In this document: positions 11,826 through 24,040 of the stretch, one piece after another
How the letters are laid out: the number at the start of each line of letters is the position of its first letter
Position numbering within the stretch: the first letter of the stretch is position 1
Assembly: GCA_963662155.1 (NCBI GenBank)
Contig: OY759267.1
Location: forward strand, 12,501 to 76,500
DNA length: 64,000 nt
From: Lamellibrachia columna
Taxonomy: Eukaryota; Annelida; Polychaeta; Sabellida; Siboglinidae
Reading direction: 5' to 3'
Position numbers and translations under genes: made by a program
The notes under the pieces: model-generated
What the model saw: only the letters and a program-made list of their open reading frames with translations
Database searches by the model: none
What the model was told of the DNA's origin: nothing

Positions 11826-12412
11826 AAAATGGCGAATTGCTACCTCACATATTTGCCTACAAGTATCGTTATCGCATCTCTGCGTTTCCATATATGTCTG
11901 CTCTCGTCTTATTAACACTGCATCAGTGCATTTACATCTATGTCCTACGATATTAAGGAATACTACACTATATTGACACATTTTACCTGTTTTACATTGA
12001 ATTCATATTGATTAAAATGCATGTCTATTTTTTGGCGAATGTCTACTTACTAAAACGCTTTTCTCTTTGGCAAATTTCTTTTAATTTCCTTCCAATATCT
12101 ACGCGACAACTGGTTCTTGGAATGACTATTTATCGAGGGATGGTATCCAAAGTTGGTGTTCGCTCTACTTTCGAAAATAAATCGTTGGAGCGGGAAGAAA
12201 TTCGCCATCCCTCCACAGCTTCTCAGGCGATCACCATGCTACATTTTCACCCAAACGGATTGGCGAACTGCTATTTACGATCGGATCGTATCAACATGAC
12301 CATTCCCAGATTGCTATTTCGATCGGTCGTGCGATTATCAGAATGGTCGCACAAAGGATCCGCAACCAAATTTGGTGTTCATTATAAAGTTGTCGTGTAA
12401 GATCGGTCGCCA
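11826..12412 (+). repeat. Higher-order block B, copy 3
   Basis: Very close to copy 1: both share TCTGCGTTTCCATATATGTC and ATCAGAATGGTCGCA. It lies after a longer run of monomers (10265-11820). Confidence 0.85.
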
Positions 12413-13285
12413 AAATATGGCGATCTGCTATATATACTTTTGTCGGTCGTGATACACTGGCGGGTCATATCATAATCACTCCCTCCTTTTCTTTACCCGC
12501 GCTTATTGTTGTATTCAAATCAATGTACAGAATGCACGGGCATTTTGCTGGCAGACTATATTTTCGCATGAGTATGTCACAACTATAGACTACCTGAAAT
12601 GATCTGTCGCAAAATATGGCGATATGCTAAATATACTTTTTTCGGTCGTTATCCTTGGCGAATTGCTACTTAGTAACATTGGCGGATCATATCATAATCA
12701 TGCCCGCCTTTACTTTACCCGCGCTTATTGTTGTATTAAAGTCAATGTACAGAATGCACGGGTATTTTGCTGGCAGGCTATATTTTTGCATGTGTATGTC
12801 ACAAATATCGACGACTACCTGAAGTGATCAGTCGCAAAATATGGCGATCTGCTACATATACTTTTTTCGGTCGTGATCCTTGGCGAATTGCTTCTTAGAA
12901 ACACTGGCGGGTCATATCATAATCACTCCCGCCTTTACTTCACCCGCGCTTATAGGAGTATTCAAGTCAATGTACAGAATGCTCGGGTTTTCTGCTGGCA
13001 GACTATGTTTTTGCATGAGTATGTCACAACTATCGACTACTTGGAATGATCTGTCGCAAAATATGGCGATCTGCTTTATATACTTTTTTCGTTCGTGATC
13101 CATAGCGAATTGCTACTTACTAACAATGGCGGGTCATATCATAATCACTCCCGCCTTTACTTTACCCGCGCTTATTGTTGTAGTCAAGTAAATGTACAGA
13201 ATGCACGGGTATTGTGCTAGCAGACTATATTTTTGTATGAGTATGTCACAAATATCAACTACCTGAAGTGATCAGTCGCAAAAAT

Positions 13286-14090
13286 GGCGAATTGTTACCT
13301 CACATATTTGCCTACAAGTATCGTTATCGCATCTTTGCGTTTCCATATATGTGTGCTGTCGTCTTGTTAACACTGCATCAGTGCATATACATCTATGTAT
13401 AGAATGCAAGGTTATTGTGCCGGCAGTCTATATTTTTGCATGAGTATGTCACAACGATCGACTACTTGCAGTGATCAGTCGCAAAAATGGCGAATTGCTA
13501 CCTCACATATTTGCCTACAAATATCGTTATCGCATCTTTGCGTGTCCATATATGTGTGCTCTCGTCTTTTTAAAACTGCATCAGTGCATTTGCATCTATG
13601 TCGTACGATATTAAATCATACTACACTATATTGACATATTTCACCTCTTTTACATTGAATTGATGTTGCTTAAACTGCAAATCTATTTTTTGGCGAATTG
13701 CTACTTACTAAGATGTTTTTCTCTTTTTTAAATTTCCTTTTAATTTCCTTCCAATATCTACGCGAAAACTGGTTCTTGGAATGACTATTGATCGAAGGAT
13801 CGTATTCAAAGTTGGTGTTCGCTCTATTTTCGAAAATAAATCATTGGAGCTGGAAGAAATCCGCGATCCCTCCTGAGCTTCATAGGCGAACACACTGCTA
13901 CATTTTCACCCGAATGGATTTGCGAACCGCTACTTACGATCGGATCGTATAAATACGACCATTCCCAGATTGCTACTTCGATCGGTCGTGCGATTATCAG
14001 AATGGTCGCACAAAGGACCCGCTACCAAATTTGGTGTTCATTATAAAGTCGTCGTGTAAGATCGGTCGCCAAAATAAGGCGATCTGCTAC
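13286..14090 (+). repeat. Higher-order block B, copy 4 with internal partial duplication
   Basis: The first 110 bp of the block occur twice (13286 and 13488), separated by a stub of satellite monomer (about 13395-13485). The rest of the block then follows to 14090. Confidence 0.8.
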
Positions 14091-14344
14091 ATATACTTTT
14101 GTCGGTTGTGATACTTGACGATTTAGTTCTTACTAACACTGGCGGGTCATAATTACTCCAGCCTTTACTTTGCCCGCGCTTATTGTTGTATTGAAGTCAA
14201 TCTACAGAATGCACGGGTATTGTGCAGGCAGACTATATTTTTGCATGAGTATGTCACAACTATCGACGACTGCCTGAAGTGATCAGTCGCAATATATGGC
14301 GATATGCTACATATACTTTTTTCGGTCGTGATCCTTGGCGAATT

Positions 14345-15261
14345 GCTACTTACTAAAACGCTTTTCTCTTTGGCAAATTTCCTTTTTATTTGTTTTCAAT
14401 AACTACGCGACAACTGGTTCTTAGAAAAGCGACCGCCTAGACAATTGGCTCTTGGAAAGGCGGATGCGTCCGCCTAATTGTGACAACTGTTTCTTAGAAA
14501 GGCGGAAGCGACCGTCTGGTGCTTTGAAGCAATTGGAATTGACCAATTAGAAGCGCCCGCGTTGATTGCCAAAGACCACGTGCAACACATTGGCGTGGGA
14601 TTCCTCGTTCTGTTCGAAAATTTTCAACGTGACATCAATCGCGTCGAACGAAAATACAAGATATTTGCGTAAGTACGTTGGATTTTTGCGTATTTATATC
14701 ATGTTCTTAATGCTGTTAATGTAGTGCATCGTCCCATGTTATTCTCATTTTAAAATATTCCCTCACTCACTCAATATAAGAAGTTTATGCTTGCTGTATT
14801 CCCGTTGTCATTGTTTTCCATATTTTATCGCCCGTCTCACCGAAGTATATTAACATAATTTTGTTTCGCTGGTTCTGACTGTTTACAATTAAATACGCGT
14901 ACTTAATTAACTAAAGGCATGCTTTTAATGTTACATACGCGTACTTAATTAACTTAAAGGCATGCTTTTAATGTTACAACCATGCCTTTAACTTTACATA
15001 CGCGTATTTAAATAATTAAATGCATGCCTTTAATTAATTTAATAGGTGTTCCGATGGAAGTCTCTATGCCGGCGATGACCGAAGTGTCCAACTTTGTTTT
15101 ATTTATAGTGTTTTGATATATATTTGAATTGATGATTGTGCAACTTGATCAGTGTTTCACCAAACTATCGTAAATCGCCTGTCGTTCGATCTGTCTCATC
15201 AATGAGCAATTCGCTACTTATTAACTTTAGCCTTCCTATATTTCTTACTTTTACAGACGCC
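14345..15261 (+). promoter_or_regulatory. Upstream region of the tyrosine-recombinase gene
   Basis: Starts with 75 bp shared with block B (CTTTTCTCTTTGGCAAATTT, ACGCGACAACTGGTTCTTAG). Three diverged repeats of the ACAACTGGTTCTTAGAAAGG type follow (14408-14515), then a possible 5' UTR and donor (TTGC/GTAAGTACG near 14670). The first credible ATG is 15262, just after a TTTTACAG acceptor-like site. No TATA box is convincing. Confidence 0.35.
14888..15045. repeat. Short AT-rich direct repeats with palindromic cores
   Basis: Three imperfect copies of ACGCGTACTTAATTAA followed by AAGGCATGCTTTTAATGTTA. ACGCGT, TTAATTAA and GCATGC are each self-complementary. Confidence 0.7.
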
Positions 15262-15577
15262 ATGGCTAGTGATAGAAATACGCATACTCTTTTCGGGGAG
15301 ACGGAGAAAGAGGACGTTGTTGTCGAGGGGTACGCCAGTCTCCCAGAGCAAAAGGTTTTTCATACGTTCAAGGAGCCTCGTCGCAGAGAAGAAATAGAGA
15401 AGGGGGAGGAAACGCTGAACCGGAATAGAAAACAACTACGACTTCCTGAAGCGCGATCTCGACACTTCATATTTGACGATGGCGAGGAAGAAGAGGCCAC
15501 TGGGCCAGCTATAGACGTCGGCATGACGCGTCTATGGTGGTCATTCAGGAGACCGATCGAGGTTGACCCTCTCGAGG
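15262..15577 (+). CDS. Recombinase gene exon 1 (acidic/basic N-terminus)
   Basis: Starts at ATG 15262 (MASDRNTHTLFGETEKED) and ends in phase 1 at GAGG/GTACGTG. Charged and low in complexity, with an acidic FDDGEEEEATG patch. The upstream in-frame extension to 15136 looks intronic because an acceptor-like TTTTACAG sits just before the ATG. Confidence 0.6.
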
Positions 15578-15744
15578 GTACGTGTTTCCAGATCAATAAT
15601 CAGACAGTGGTTTTTCTATATTAAACATATTTATTATCATCAGCGAATGAGGTAGCAGTTATTCACAAATATTAACATATTTCTATTTCAGATAGATATG
15701 TCAACGAAGAATAGTTTTTCACCTGGTGCACTGTTTTCTTGCAG

Positions 15745-15863
15745 ATTCTGAAGACGCATATAATCCGTCGTCTGAAGACGAAGACGAAGACGAAGACGAA
15801 AGAGAGAAAACTACCTGGAGGAGGAGACCGCCTGTTGACAGTAGACAAAGGACGAACGAGACG
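15745..15863 (+). CDS. Recombinase gene exon 2 (acidic stretch)
   Basis: Acceptor TTCTTGCAG, donor ACG/GTAAAT. Its incoming phase 1 fits exon 1. It encodes a run of Glu-Asp repeats (SEDEDEDEDEREK) and then a basic RRRPP segment, as in nuclear DNA-binding proteins. Confidence 0.65.
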
Positions 15864-15907
15864 GTAAATACTAATGCATTACGTGTATGCCATACCTATT
15901 TGCGGTC

Positions 15908-16118
15908 GATTTGATTTAACAAGATTCAACAAGATTACCATCCCAAACAACACGTTCCAGATGGCAAGTTGACAAGGAAGCCATTGGCTTATCGATAGTC
16001 CAACAGTTTTATCATCTACGTGTAGCCCGCCCTTATCATGTAGCTGTCAATTCTACTTTAAAACATATTAACACTACTAGCATTAACACAATCATTTGTC
16101 AGTTTTTTCCTTTTTTTC
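15908..16118 (-). mobile_element. CR1-like LINE 3' end inside recombinase intron 2
   Basis: The minus strand shows the LINE C-terminal codons and 3' UTR (GCCAATGGCTTCCTTGTCAA type), ending with the tandem tail AATCTTGTTGAATCTTGTTA. It is strongly 5'-truncated. Confidence 0.8.
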
Positions 16119-16184
16119 CACATTTGGCAGGGTGCTAGTAACTACATGCCATGATAACTGTCGTATTGTCTGTGATTGTTGTAG

Positions 16185-16657
16185 AAACGACCGCGCAAGC
16201 AATGTCAGACGTGTGAAGTGGAAGTGATCAACCTGCCACGTCACATGCTTTTAGTACATGGCGAACAGGGATACAAGTGTCCCACAAAAAGGACGAGGAA
16301 CCTGGTCAAGAAAACATGCACATTCTGCAACTCCGGCACGGTTCGAATGGACCAACACATGATCCGCATCCACGGTATGACCCGAGGGTCTACCGCTTTC
16401 AAGGACGCAATTGATGCATGTGTGGTCGTTGTCGCTGGTGACAGTGACAGCGACGAAGTCTTGATTCAAGCCCTAGAGGTATATGCTGAATATCAGCGTG
16501 ACAGGTCATCGGGCCTACAATGCCAGCAGAACACTGTTGCACTTCACAAAAGTGCCATCAAGCTCTTCTTACAACAGCTCAATTCACAGTCAATTCGAAG
16601 TCTTGAAGAAATCGGCAAAGAAGGCGGTAAAGTGGATGAGCTGCTCGCAGCAAAGAG
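16185..16657 (+). CDS. Recombinase gene exon 3 (two C2H2 fingers)
   Basis: Acceptor TGTTGTAG at 16184, donor AGAG/GTATGTG. Two fingers share one spacing (C-x2-C-x9-H-x4-H): CQTC...NLPRHMLLVH and CTFC...RMDQHMIRIH. The end of the exon (LHKSAIKLFLQQL) begins the helical core-binding region. Exon phase 2 joins exon 4 to read LLAAKRLKPGTI across the junction. Confidence 0.75.
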
Positions 16658-16789
16658 GTATGTGATTTCGTTCATTAGATGCAAATAACAACGTGGATTT
16701 GTTGCTATTTACAGTCGAACAGACGACGGGTTTCTAATGCGCTACTTTGAAGTGATATCTTTACCATACAGTGGATATTTCTCACGATA

Positions 16790-17480
16790 TTGGCGATCTG
16801 CTACATATACTTTTTTCGGTCGTGATCCTTGGAGAATTGCTACTTACTAACACTGGCGGGTCATATATAATAATCACTCCCGCCTTTATTTTACCCGCGC
16901 TTATTGTTTTATTCAAGTCAATGTACAGAATGCACGGGTATTGTGCTGACAGGCTATATTTTTGCATGAGTATTTCACAACTATCGGCTACCCAAAGTGA
17001 TCAGTCGCAAAATATGGCGGTCTGCTACATACACTTTTTTTCGGTCGTGATCCTTGGCGAATTGCTACTTACTAAGACTGGCGGGTCATATATAATAGTC
17101 ACTCCTGCCTTTACTTTACCCGCGCTTATTGTTGTATTCAAGTCAATGTACATAATGCCCGGGTATTGTGTTGGCAGACTATATTTTTGCATGAGTATGT
17201 CACAACTATCGACCACCTGAATTGATCAGTCGCAAAATATGGCGATCAGCTACATACACTTTTTTTCGGTCGTGATCCTTGGCGAATTGCTACTTACTAA
17301 CACTGGCGGGTCATATATAATAGTCACTCCCGCCTTTACTTTACCAGCGCTTGTTGTTGTATTCAAGTCTATGTACAGAATGCACGGGTATTGTGCTGGC
17401 AGACAATATTTTTGCATGAGTATCTCACAACAATCGACTACCTGCAGTAATCAGTCGCAAAAATGGCGAATTGCTACCTC
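16790..17480 (+). repeat. Three satellite monomers inside recombinase intron 3
   Basis: Three monomers of the 224-bp satellite, flanked by about 75 bp of intron sequence present on both sides (16718-16795 and 17490-17570: GGTTTCTAATGCGCTACTTT). The duplication of the flank argues for an unequal exchange or an insertion that copied the target. Confidence 0.9.
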
Positions 17481-17670
17481 ACATATTTGCAACAGAATAG
17501 ACGACGGGTTTCTAATGCGCTACTTTGAAGTGATATCTTTACCATACAGTGGATATTTCTCAAGACATTGGTGACCGTCTGCATTAGAAAATGATGTCTA
17601 TGTGTAGCAAACGTATGATTAAATTTGGGGAACAGCTACTTAACAGTGTTTGTTGATTTTCTAATTCCAG

Positions 17671-18294
17671 GTTGAAGCCGGGAACAATCAGACAGTACTT
17701 GATAGTTCTGGCAAACTTCCTGACTTTTTTGTCAGGAAGAAGAGAACTGTTGGGCAAGCTGAAAATGACAACCTGCGAACTACAGACCACATCAGCAAAG
17801 GTCAAGTTAATGGCGAAGAGTATGCTAAAGGAAGTGATGAAAGAGGCGGTACGGAAGCAGTCGGAAGGAAGGGATGTTCTCGACATCGAAAGCAAATACA
17901 TTGGGGAGTACCTGACTTCCGACCGCGTGAGAAGGTTCCGAGGCATGCTACAAGAAAGAACGGAAGCAAACGTCTTCTGTCGAGAAGAGAAACTTGATGT
18001 CAGGGATCATTGATTCTCCAACTTCTATTCTCAAATGCGAAAAGGGCAGGCGACGTTGCGAATCTAACAGTGGCGGAGGTGGCAAGGGCCGCTGAGACAG
18101 TCGACGAAAACGCCGACGAAGACAGCGTGGTCGAACTAAGCATTGTCACCCACAAAGAAGCCAGGAGATGCAAAACTTGTTCTCTCTTCGTCACTACGGC
18201 AACCCTTCTGCTGAAAAAGTACGTGGATTTGTTTGCACACCAGGAGCAAACAAACGCGTTCGTGACGATCAAAGGAGATCCGATTTCTTCGTCG
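17671..18294 (+). pseudogene. Recombinase gene exon 4 (core-binding and catalytic Arg), frameshifted
   Basis: Acceptor TTCTAATTCCAG, donor TCG/GTAAGTG. It encodes the helical core-binding domain, then LLFSNAKRAGDVANLTVAEV, where the Arg corresponds to the first catalytic Arg of tyrosine recombinases. One base is missing at about 18003 (GGG here, GGGG in copy 2), which ends the frame at VRDH. Confidence 0.75.
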
Positions 18295-18369
18295 GTAAGT
18301 GTTTTTAATACAAATAGCGGATAAAAAAGGACGACCAGTTTTCTTTAATTATATTAAGTTTTTTTTCAG

Positions 18370-18423
18370 ACATGGAAGACATGTACGGACACGCAAAGAG
18401 CCGTAACGACACGTGCACTTCAG
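18370..18423 (+). CDS. Recombinase gene exon 5 (18 codons)
   Basis: Acceptor TTTTTTTCAG; the 54 nt read TWKTCTDTQRAVTTRALQ in phase 0. In copy 2 the exon is followed by GTAGCG, a usable donor. Here and in copy 3 the base after CAG is T (TTAGCG), so the donor is lost. Confidence 0.6.
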
Positions 18424-18476
18424 TTAGCGAATATACAATTTCTGCGACCGACTGTGTGTGTTTGTGTGTTTTACAG

Positions 18477-18730
18477 ATGATGCCCAAGGTCGTAGCAAGG
18501 GAATGGAAACATTACGCCGAAGAGACTAGCAAGGACCTGGCAGCCATAACAGCTAGCAAAAGCCGGAAAGTGGCTGTCACGTCGATCCGAGAATCGGGAG
18601 CGGACAGCAGCAGACAATACCAGCCCGCCACATGGCCCATAATGTCACGACAGCGGACCGTTATTATGATAAATCTGGTCAATTTAAAGAGATGCGTCAA
18701 GTTCTGAAGAGGTTGTCGTCGATATAACCG
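18477..18730 (+). pseudogene. Recombinase gene exon 6 (catalytic C-terminus)
   Basis: Acceptor TTTTACAG, donor GTAAGG. After indels near 18607-18625, the shifted frame at 18623-18676 reads RHMAHNVTTADRYYD. The His and the YY pair match the late H and the nucleophilic Tyr of tyrosine recombinases (MGHS...YY pattern). The first frame carries SRKVAVTSIRESG, the probable second Arg. Confidence 0.7.
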
Positions 18731-18744
18731 GTAAGGATGGCATA

Positions 18745-19192
18745 TGCTACAGTAAAGTTAGTTACGAAAGTCGCTTATTACAATGAGGTTTGACAACACT
18801 AGAGACCAGGAGACTAAGAGGAGACCAAATATAAGTGTTTAAAATAGTGAATGGTTATGAGGATGTTGATAGGAATGTTCTTCAAACTTAAAGAAGGCAG
18901 TAGAACCAGAAGACACAAAGCAGCATTAGTTAAGTAGCAGTGTAGGTTGGACATGAGAAAGTACTCTTTCTCAAAATAAATGAATGCAACAAACGGCCAA
19001 ATGATTGTGTTAATGCTAGTAGTGTGAATATGTTTAAAACTAGAATTTACAGATATTTGATCAGGGCGGGCTACACATAAATGAGAAAATGGTTGGATTT
19101 TCGATAAGCCAATCGCTTCCTTGTCCACTTGCCAGCTGGTACTTGTTGTATGGGATGGCAATCTTGTTAAATATTGTTAAATCTAAACACGT
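18745..19192 (+). mobile_element. CR1-like LINE 3' end inside recombinase intron 6
   Basis: A 5'-truncated LINE tail matching the end of the ORF2 at 41872-43758 (GACAACACTAGAGACCAGGA onward), the shared 3' UTR and TTGTTAAATATTGTTAAATC. The same insertion lies at the same place in copy 2, so it predates the tandem duplication. Confidence 0.85.
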
Positions 19193-19287
19193 CGATATTT
19201 TATTTATATATACTTGTATTTATTTATTTTATTAGTCATTTTATTTATATATATTTGTATTGATTTATTTTGCAATATACGTTTCAG

Positions 19288-19476
19288 TCTGCAGCGAAAG
19301 GGACAACGGACGAACAGCCAGTGCCATCAACGTCGACTGCGCCATCGCAGTGGGAGAGGATCGCAGCCAGCCACACAACGAAAAGTAGTATGTGCTGCGA
19401 ATGCGGGGCACATACGACGAGAATGGATTTACATATGACACTAGTGCATCGACTACAGGAGGGCTCGGAGCAGTAG
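19288..19476 (+). CDS. Recombinase gene last exon (third C2H2 finger)
   Basis: Acceptor ATATACGTTTCAG; 63 codons to TAG. The finger CCECGAHTTRMDLHMTLVH has the same C-x2-C-x9-H-x4-H spacing as the two in exon 3. A canonical AATAAA follows at 19723. Confidence 0.7.
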   Translation, partial: SAAKGTTDEQPVPSTSTAPSQWERIAASHTTKSSMCCECGAHTTRMDLHMTLVHRLQEGSEQ

Positions 19477-19722
19477 AGATCGGCACATAGAGAATAGCAA
19501 GGAGTGGAAGATTTCATTGCACAAGCGCCAGAGATGTTCGCAATTTCAACGTCTGAGAGCGACTAGGTTATTACGAGTCAGCGCAACTGTCAGTTGTTAG
19601 TTTGTTTGTTCGATTTATTGTCTTCTTTTTCCAGTTGATATTAAAATTACCTTTTGCATTTTATATTGACTTGTTATTTTTGTGCAAATCAATAGTAAGT
19701 GTCTCCATTTTAATCAGTGTAA

Positions 19723-19728
19723 AATAAA
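19723..19728 (+). terminator. Polyadenylation signal AATAAA of recombinase copy 1
   Basis: AATAAA 247 bp after the stop, within GTGTAAAATAAAGAAAAC. It is repeated in copy 2 near 22395. The tandem-duplication border follows within 70 bp. Confidence 0.55.
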
Positions 19729-19794
19729 GAAAACTAATTCGGTCTGACACAGTCGGCGCCGTTTACCTACGCTTTGAGAGTCACAGCCATCGGT

Positions 19795-20035
19795 CGAAAA
19801 ATATGGCGATCTGCTACATAATTTTTTATCTGTCTTGATCCTCGGCGAATTGCTACTTACTAACACTGGCGGTTCATATCATAGTCACTCCCGCCTTTAC
19901 TTTACCCGCGCTTATTGTTGTATTCAAGTCAATGTACAGAATGCACGGGTATTGTGCTGGCAGACTATATTTTTGCATGTGTATCTCACAACGATCGACT
20001 ACCTGCAGTGATCAGTCGCAAAATGGCGAATTGCT
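19795..20035 (+). repeat. Single satellite monomer at the border of recombinase copies 1 and 2
   Basis: One 224-bp monomer (GGCGATCTGCTACATAATTT start) directly after the 3' flank of copy 1 and before the intron remnant of copy 2. The same join recurs exactly 2672 bp later. Confidence 0.9.
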
Positions 20036-20978
20036 ACACTACAGACGATGGGTTTCTAATGCACTGCTTTAATGCTTTAATGCTCAAGATATTGGAGACC
20101 GTATGCATTGGAACATGATGACGAGGTGTACCAAACGTATGACTAAATTTGGGGAACAGCTACTTAACAGTGTTTGTTGATTTTGTAATTACAAGTTGAA
20201 GCCAGAAACAATCCGGCAATATTTGATAGTTCTTGCAAACTTCCTGACTTTTTTGTAAGGAAGGCGAGAGCTATTGGATAAAGTGGGAATTACCACCTGC
20301 GAGCTCGAAACAATATCCGCAAAGGTGAAGTCCATGGCAAAGAGCATGTTGAAAGATGTAATGAAAGAGGCATTCCGTAAACAGTCTGAAGTAGGAGACG
20401 TCCTTGACATCGGGACCAAAGACATTGGCGCATACTTGACGTCAGAGCGCGTCAGCTGGCTCAGAAGTATGCTGCAACAAAAAAATGACGCGAACAGCTT
20501 CAGGCGAGAGGAAAAACTAGACATAAGGGGATCGTTGATCTTTCAACCCTTCTTCACCAACGCAAAAAGGGCTTTCGACATCGGAAACCTGACGGTGGCA
20601 GAGGTGGCAAGCGCCGCAGAGAGTATAGATGAAAAGGATGACGAAGACAGCGTTGTTCAGCTCAACATTGTAACCCACAAGGAGGCAAGAAGTGGCAAAA
20701 CTTGCTCGCTCATTGTCACGACGGCCAACATGCTGCTGCTGAAGAAGTACATACATTTGTTTGCTAACGACGACCAGAAAAATGCGTTCGTGACGATGAA
20801 TGGCGATCAGATATCTTCGTCGGTAAGTGTTTTTAATAAAAGTAGCGGATAAAAAAAGGACGACCAGTTATCTTTAATCATATTAAGTTTTTTTCAGACA
20901 TGGAAGACATGTACGGATACGCAAAGAGCCGTAACGACACTTGCACTTCAGGTAGCGAATATACAATTTCTGTGACGG

Positions 20979-21147
<169 letters not shown>

Positions 21148-21429
21148 GTTTTACAGATGATGTCCAAGGTCGTAGCCAGGGAATGGAAACATTACGCCGA
21201 AGAGACTGGCAAAGACCTGCCAGCCATAACAGCTAGCATAAGCCGTAAAGTGGCTGTCACGTCGATCCGAGAATCGGGAGCGGATCGACAACAGCAGAGA
21301 ATACTAGCCCGCTACATGGCCTATGATGTCACGACAGCGGACTGCTACTATGATAAATCTGGTCAACTTAAAGAGATGCGTCAAGTTCTGAAGAGGTTGT
21401 CGTCGATATACACGGTAAGGATTGCATAT

Positions 21430-21868
21430 GCTACAGTAAATTACGAAATTCGCTTATTACAATGTGGTTTGACAACACTAGAGACCAGGAGACTAAGAGG
21501 AGACCAAATATAATTTTTTTAAATAGTGAATGGTTATAAGGATGTTGATAGGAATATGTTCTTCAAATTTAAAGAAGACAGTAGAACCAGAGGAAACAAA
21601 GCAGCATTAGTTAAGTAGCAGAGTAGGTTGGACATGAGAAAGTACTCTTTCTCAAAATAAATGAATGGATCAAACTGCCAAATGATTGTGTTAATGCTAA
21701 TAGTGTGAATATGTTTAAAACTAGAATTTACAGATATTTGGTAAGGGCGTGCAACACATAGATGAGAAAATGGTTGGATTCTCGATAAGCCAATCGCTTC
21801 CTTGTCCACTTCCCATTTGGAACTTTTTGTTTGGGATGGCAATCTTGTTAAATATTGTTAAGTCTAAA
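21430..21868 (+). mobile_element. CR1-like LINE 3' end in copy 2 intron
   Basis: Same truncated LINE tail at the same intron position as 18745-19192, carried by the tandem duplication. Confidence 0.85.
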
Positions 21869-22466
21869 CACGTCGATATTTTATTATATATACTTGTATT
21901 TATTTATTTCATTAGTCATTTTATTGATCTATATTTGTATTTATTTATTTTGCATTATATGTTTCAGTCTGCAGTGAAAGGGACAACGGACGAACAGCCA
22001 GTTCCATCAACGTCGTCTGCGCCATCGCAGTGGAAGAGGATCCCAGCCAGCCCCACAACGAAAAGAAGTATGTGCTGCAAATACGGGGTACATATGGATT
22101 TACATATGACACCAGTGGATCGACTACATGAGGGCTCGGAGCAGTAAAGATCGGCACATAGAGAATCGCAAGGAGTGGATGATTTCGTTGCACAAGCGCC
22201 AGAGATATTGGCACTTTCAACGTCTGAGAGCGAATAGGTTATTACTAGTCATCGCAACTGTCAGTTGCTAGTTTATTTGTTCGATTTATTGTATTCTTGT
22301 TCCAGTTGATATTAAAATTATCTTTTTGCATTATATATTGACTTGTTATTTACGTGCAAATCAATAGTAAGTGTCTCCATTTTAATCAGTGTAAAATAAA
22401 GAAAACTAATTCGGTCTGACACAGTCGGCGCCGTTTACCTACGCTTTGAGAGTCACAGCCATCGGT

Positions 22467-22712
22467 CGAAAAATATGGCGATCTGCTACATAATTTTTTA
22501 TCTGTCTTGATCCTCGGCGAATTGCTACTTACTAACACTGGCGGTTCATATCATAGTCACTCCCGCCTTTACTTTACCCGCGCTTATTGTTGTATTCAAG
22601 TCAATGTACAGAATGCACGGGTATTGTGCTGGCAGACTATATTTTTGCATGACTATCTCTCAACGATCGACTACCTGCAGTGATCAGTCGCAAAAATGGC
22701 GAATTACTACAT
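22467..22712 (+). repeat. Single satellite monomer at the border of recombinase copies 2 and 3
   Basis: Near-identical to the monomer at 19795, with the same flank upstream (GGTCTGACACAGTCGGCGCC at 19741 and 22413). This sets the tandem period at 2672 bp. Confidence 0.9.
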
Positions 22713-22904
22713 CACATATTTGCAACAGAACAGGCGGCGGTTTTCTAATGCGCTACTCTGAAGTGATATTTTTACTATACAGTGGATATTTCGCAAGATA
22801 TTGGCGACAGTCTGTATTGGAACATAATGACGATATGTAGCAAACGTATGACTAAATTTGGGGAACAGTTACTTAAGAGTTTTTTTTGATTTTCTAATTC
22901 CAAG

Positions 22905-24040
<1,136 letters not shown>

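Larger units (their letters stand above)
7365..14344 (+). repeat. Satellite array 2, higher-order array of 220-bp monomers and 590-bp blocks
   Basis: The same monomer as array 1 in the opposite orientation (CAAAATATGGCGATCTGCTA, then GGCGAATTGCTACTTA). Groups of monomers are interrupted by four copies of a block of about 590 bp (listed separately), giving irregular higher-order units. Some monomers are near-identical neighbours (7597-7821 and 7835-8044), which indicates recent local duplication. No credible gene lies inside. Confidence 0.93.
15262..19476 (+). pseudogene. Tyrosine-recombinase gene with C2H2 fingers (Crypton-like), copy 1, seven exons
   Basis: Exons at 15262-15577, 15745-15863, 16185-16657, 17671-18294, 18370-18423, 18477-18730 and 19288-19476; the codon phases of neighbouring exons agree. 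The product has an acidic N-terminus, two C2H2 fingers, a SAM-like core-binding segment (KPGTIRQYLIVLANFL), a tyrosine-recombinase catalytic region and a third C2H2 finger at the C-terminus. Tyrosine recombinases cut and rejoin DNA through a tyrosine-DNA link; in eukaryotes such intron-bearing, finger-bearing genes occur as Crypton-type transposons and domesticated relatives. Lesions: one base lost in a G run near 18003, indels near 18607-18625, and a lost donor after 18423. The family name is inference; no search was possible. Downstream lie two partial tandem copies of the 3' half. Confidence 0.75.

Noticed and set aside
4451..14000. Many 60-130-codon ORFs such as MAICYIHFFSVVILGELLLT
   Set aside because: They repeat once per satellite monomer and differ only where the monomers differ. 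The hydrophobic look is a by-product of the T-rich monomer strand.
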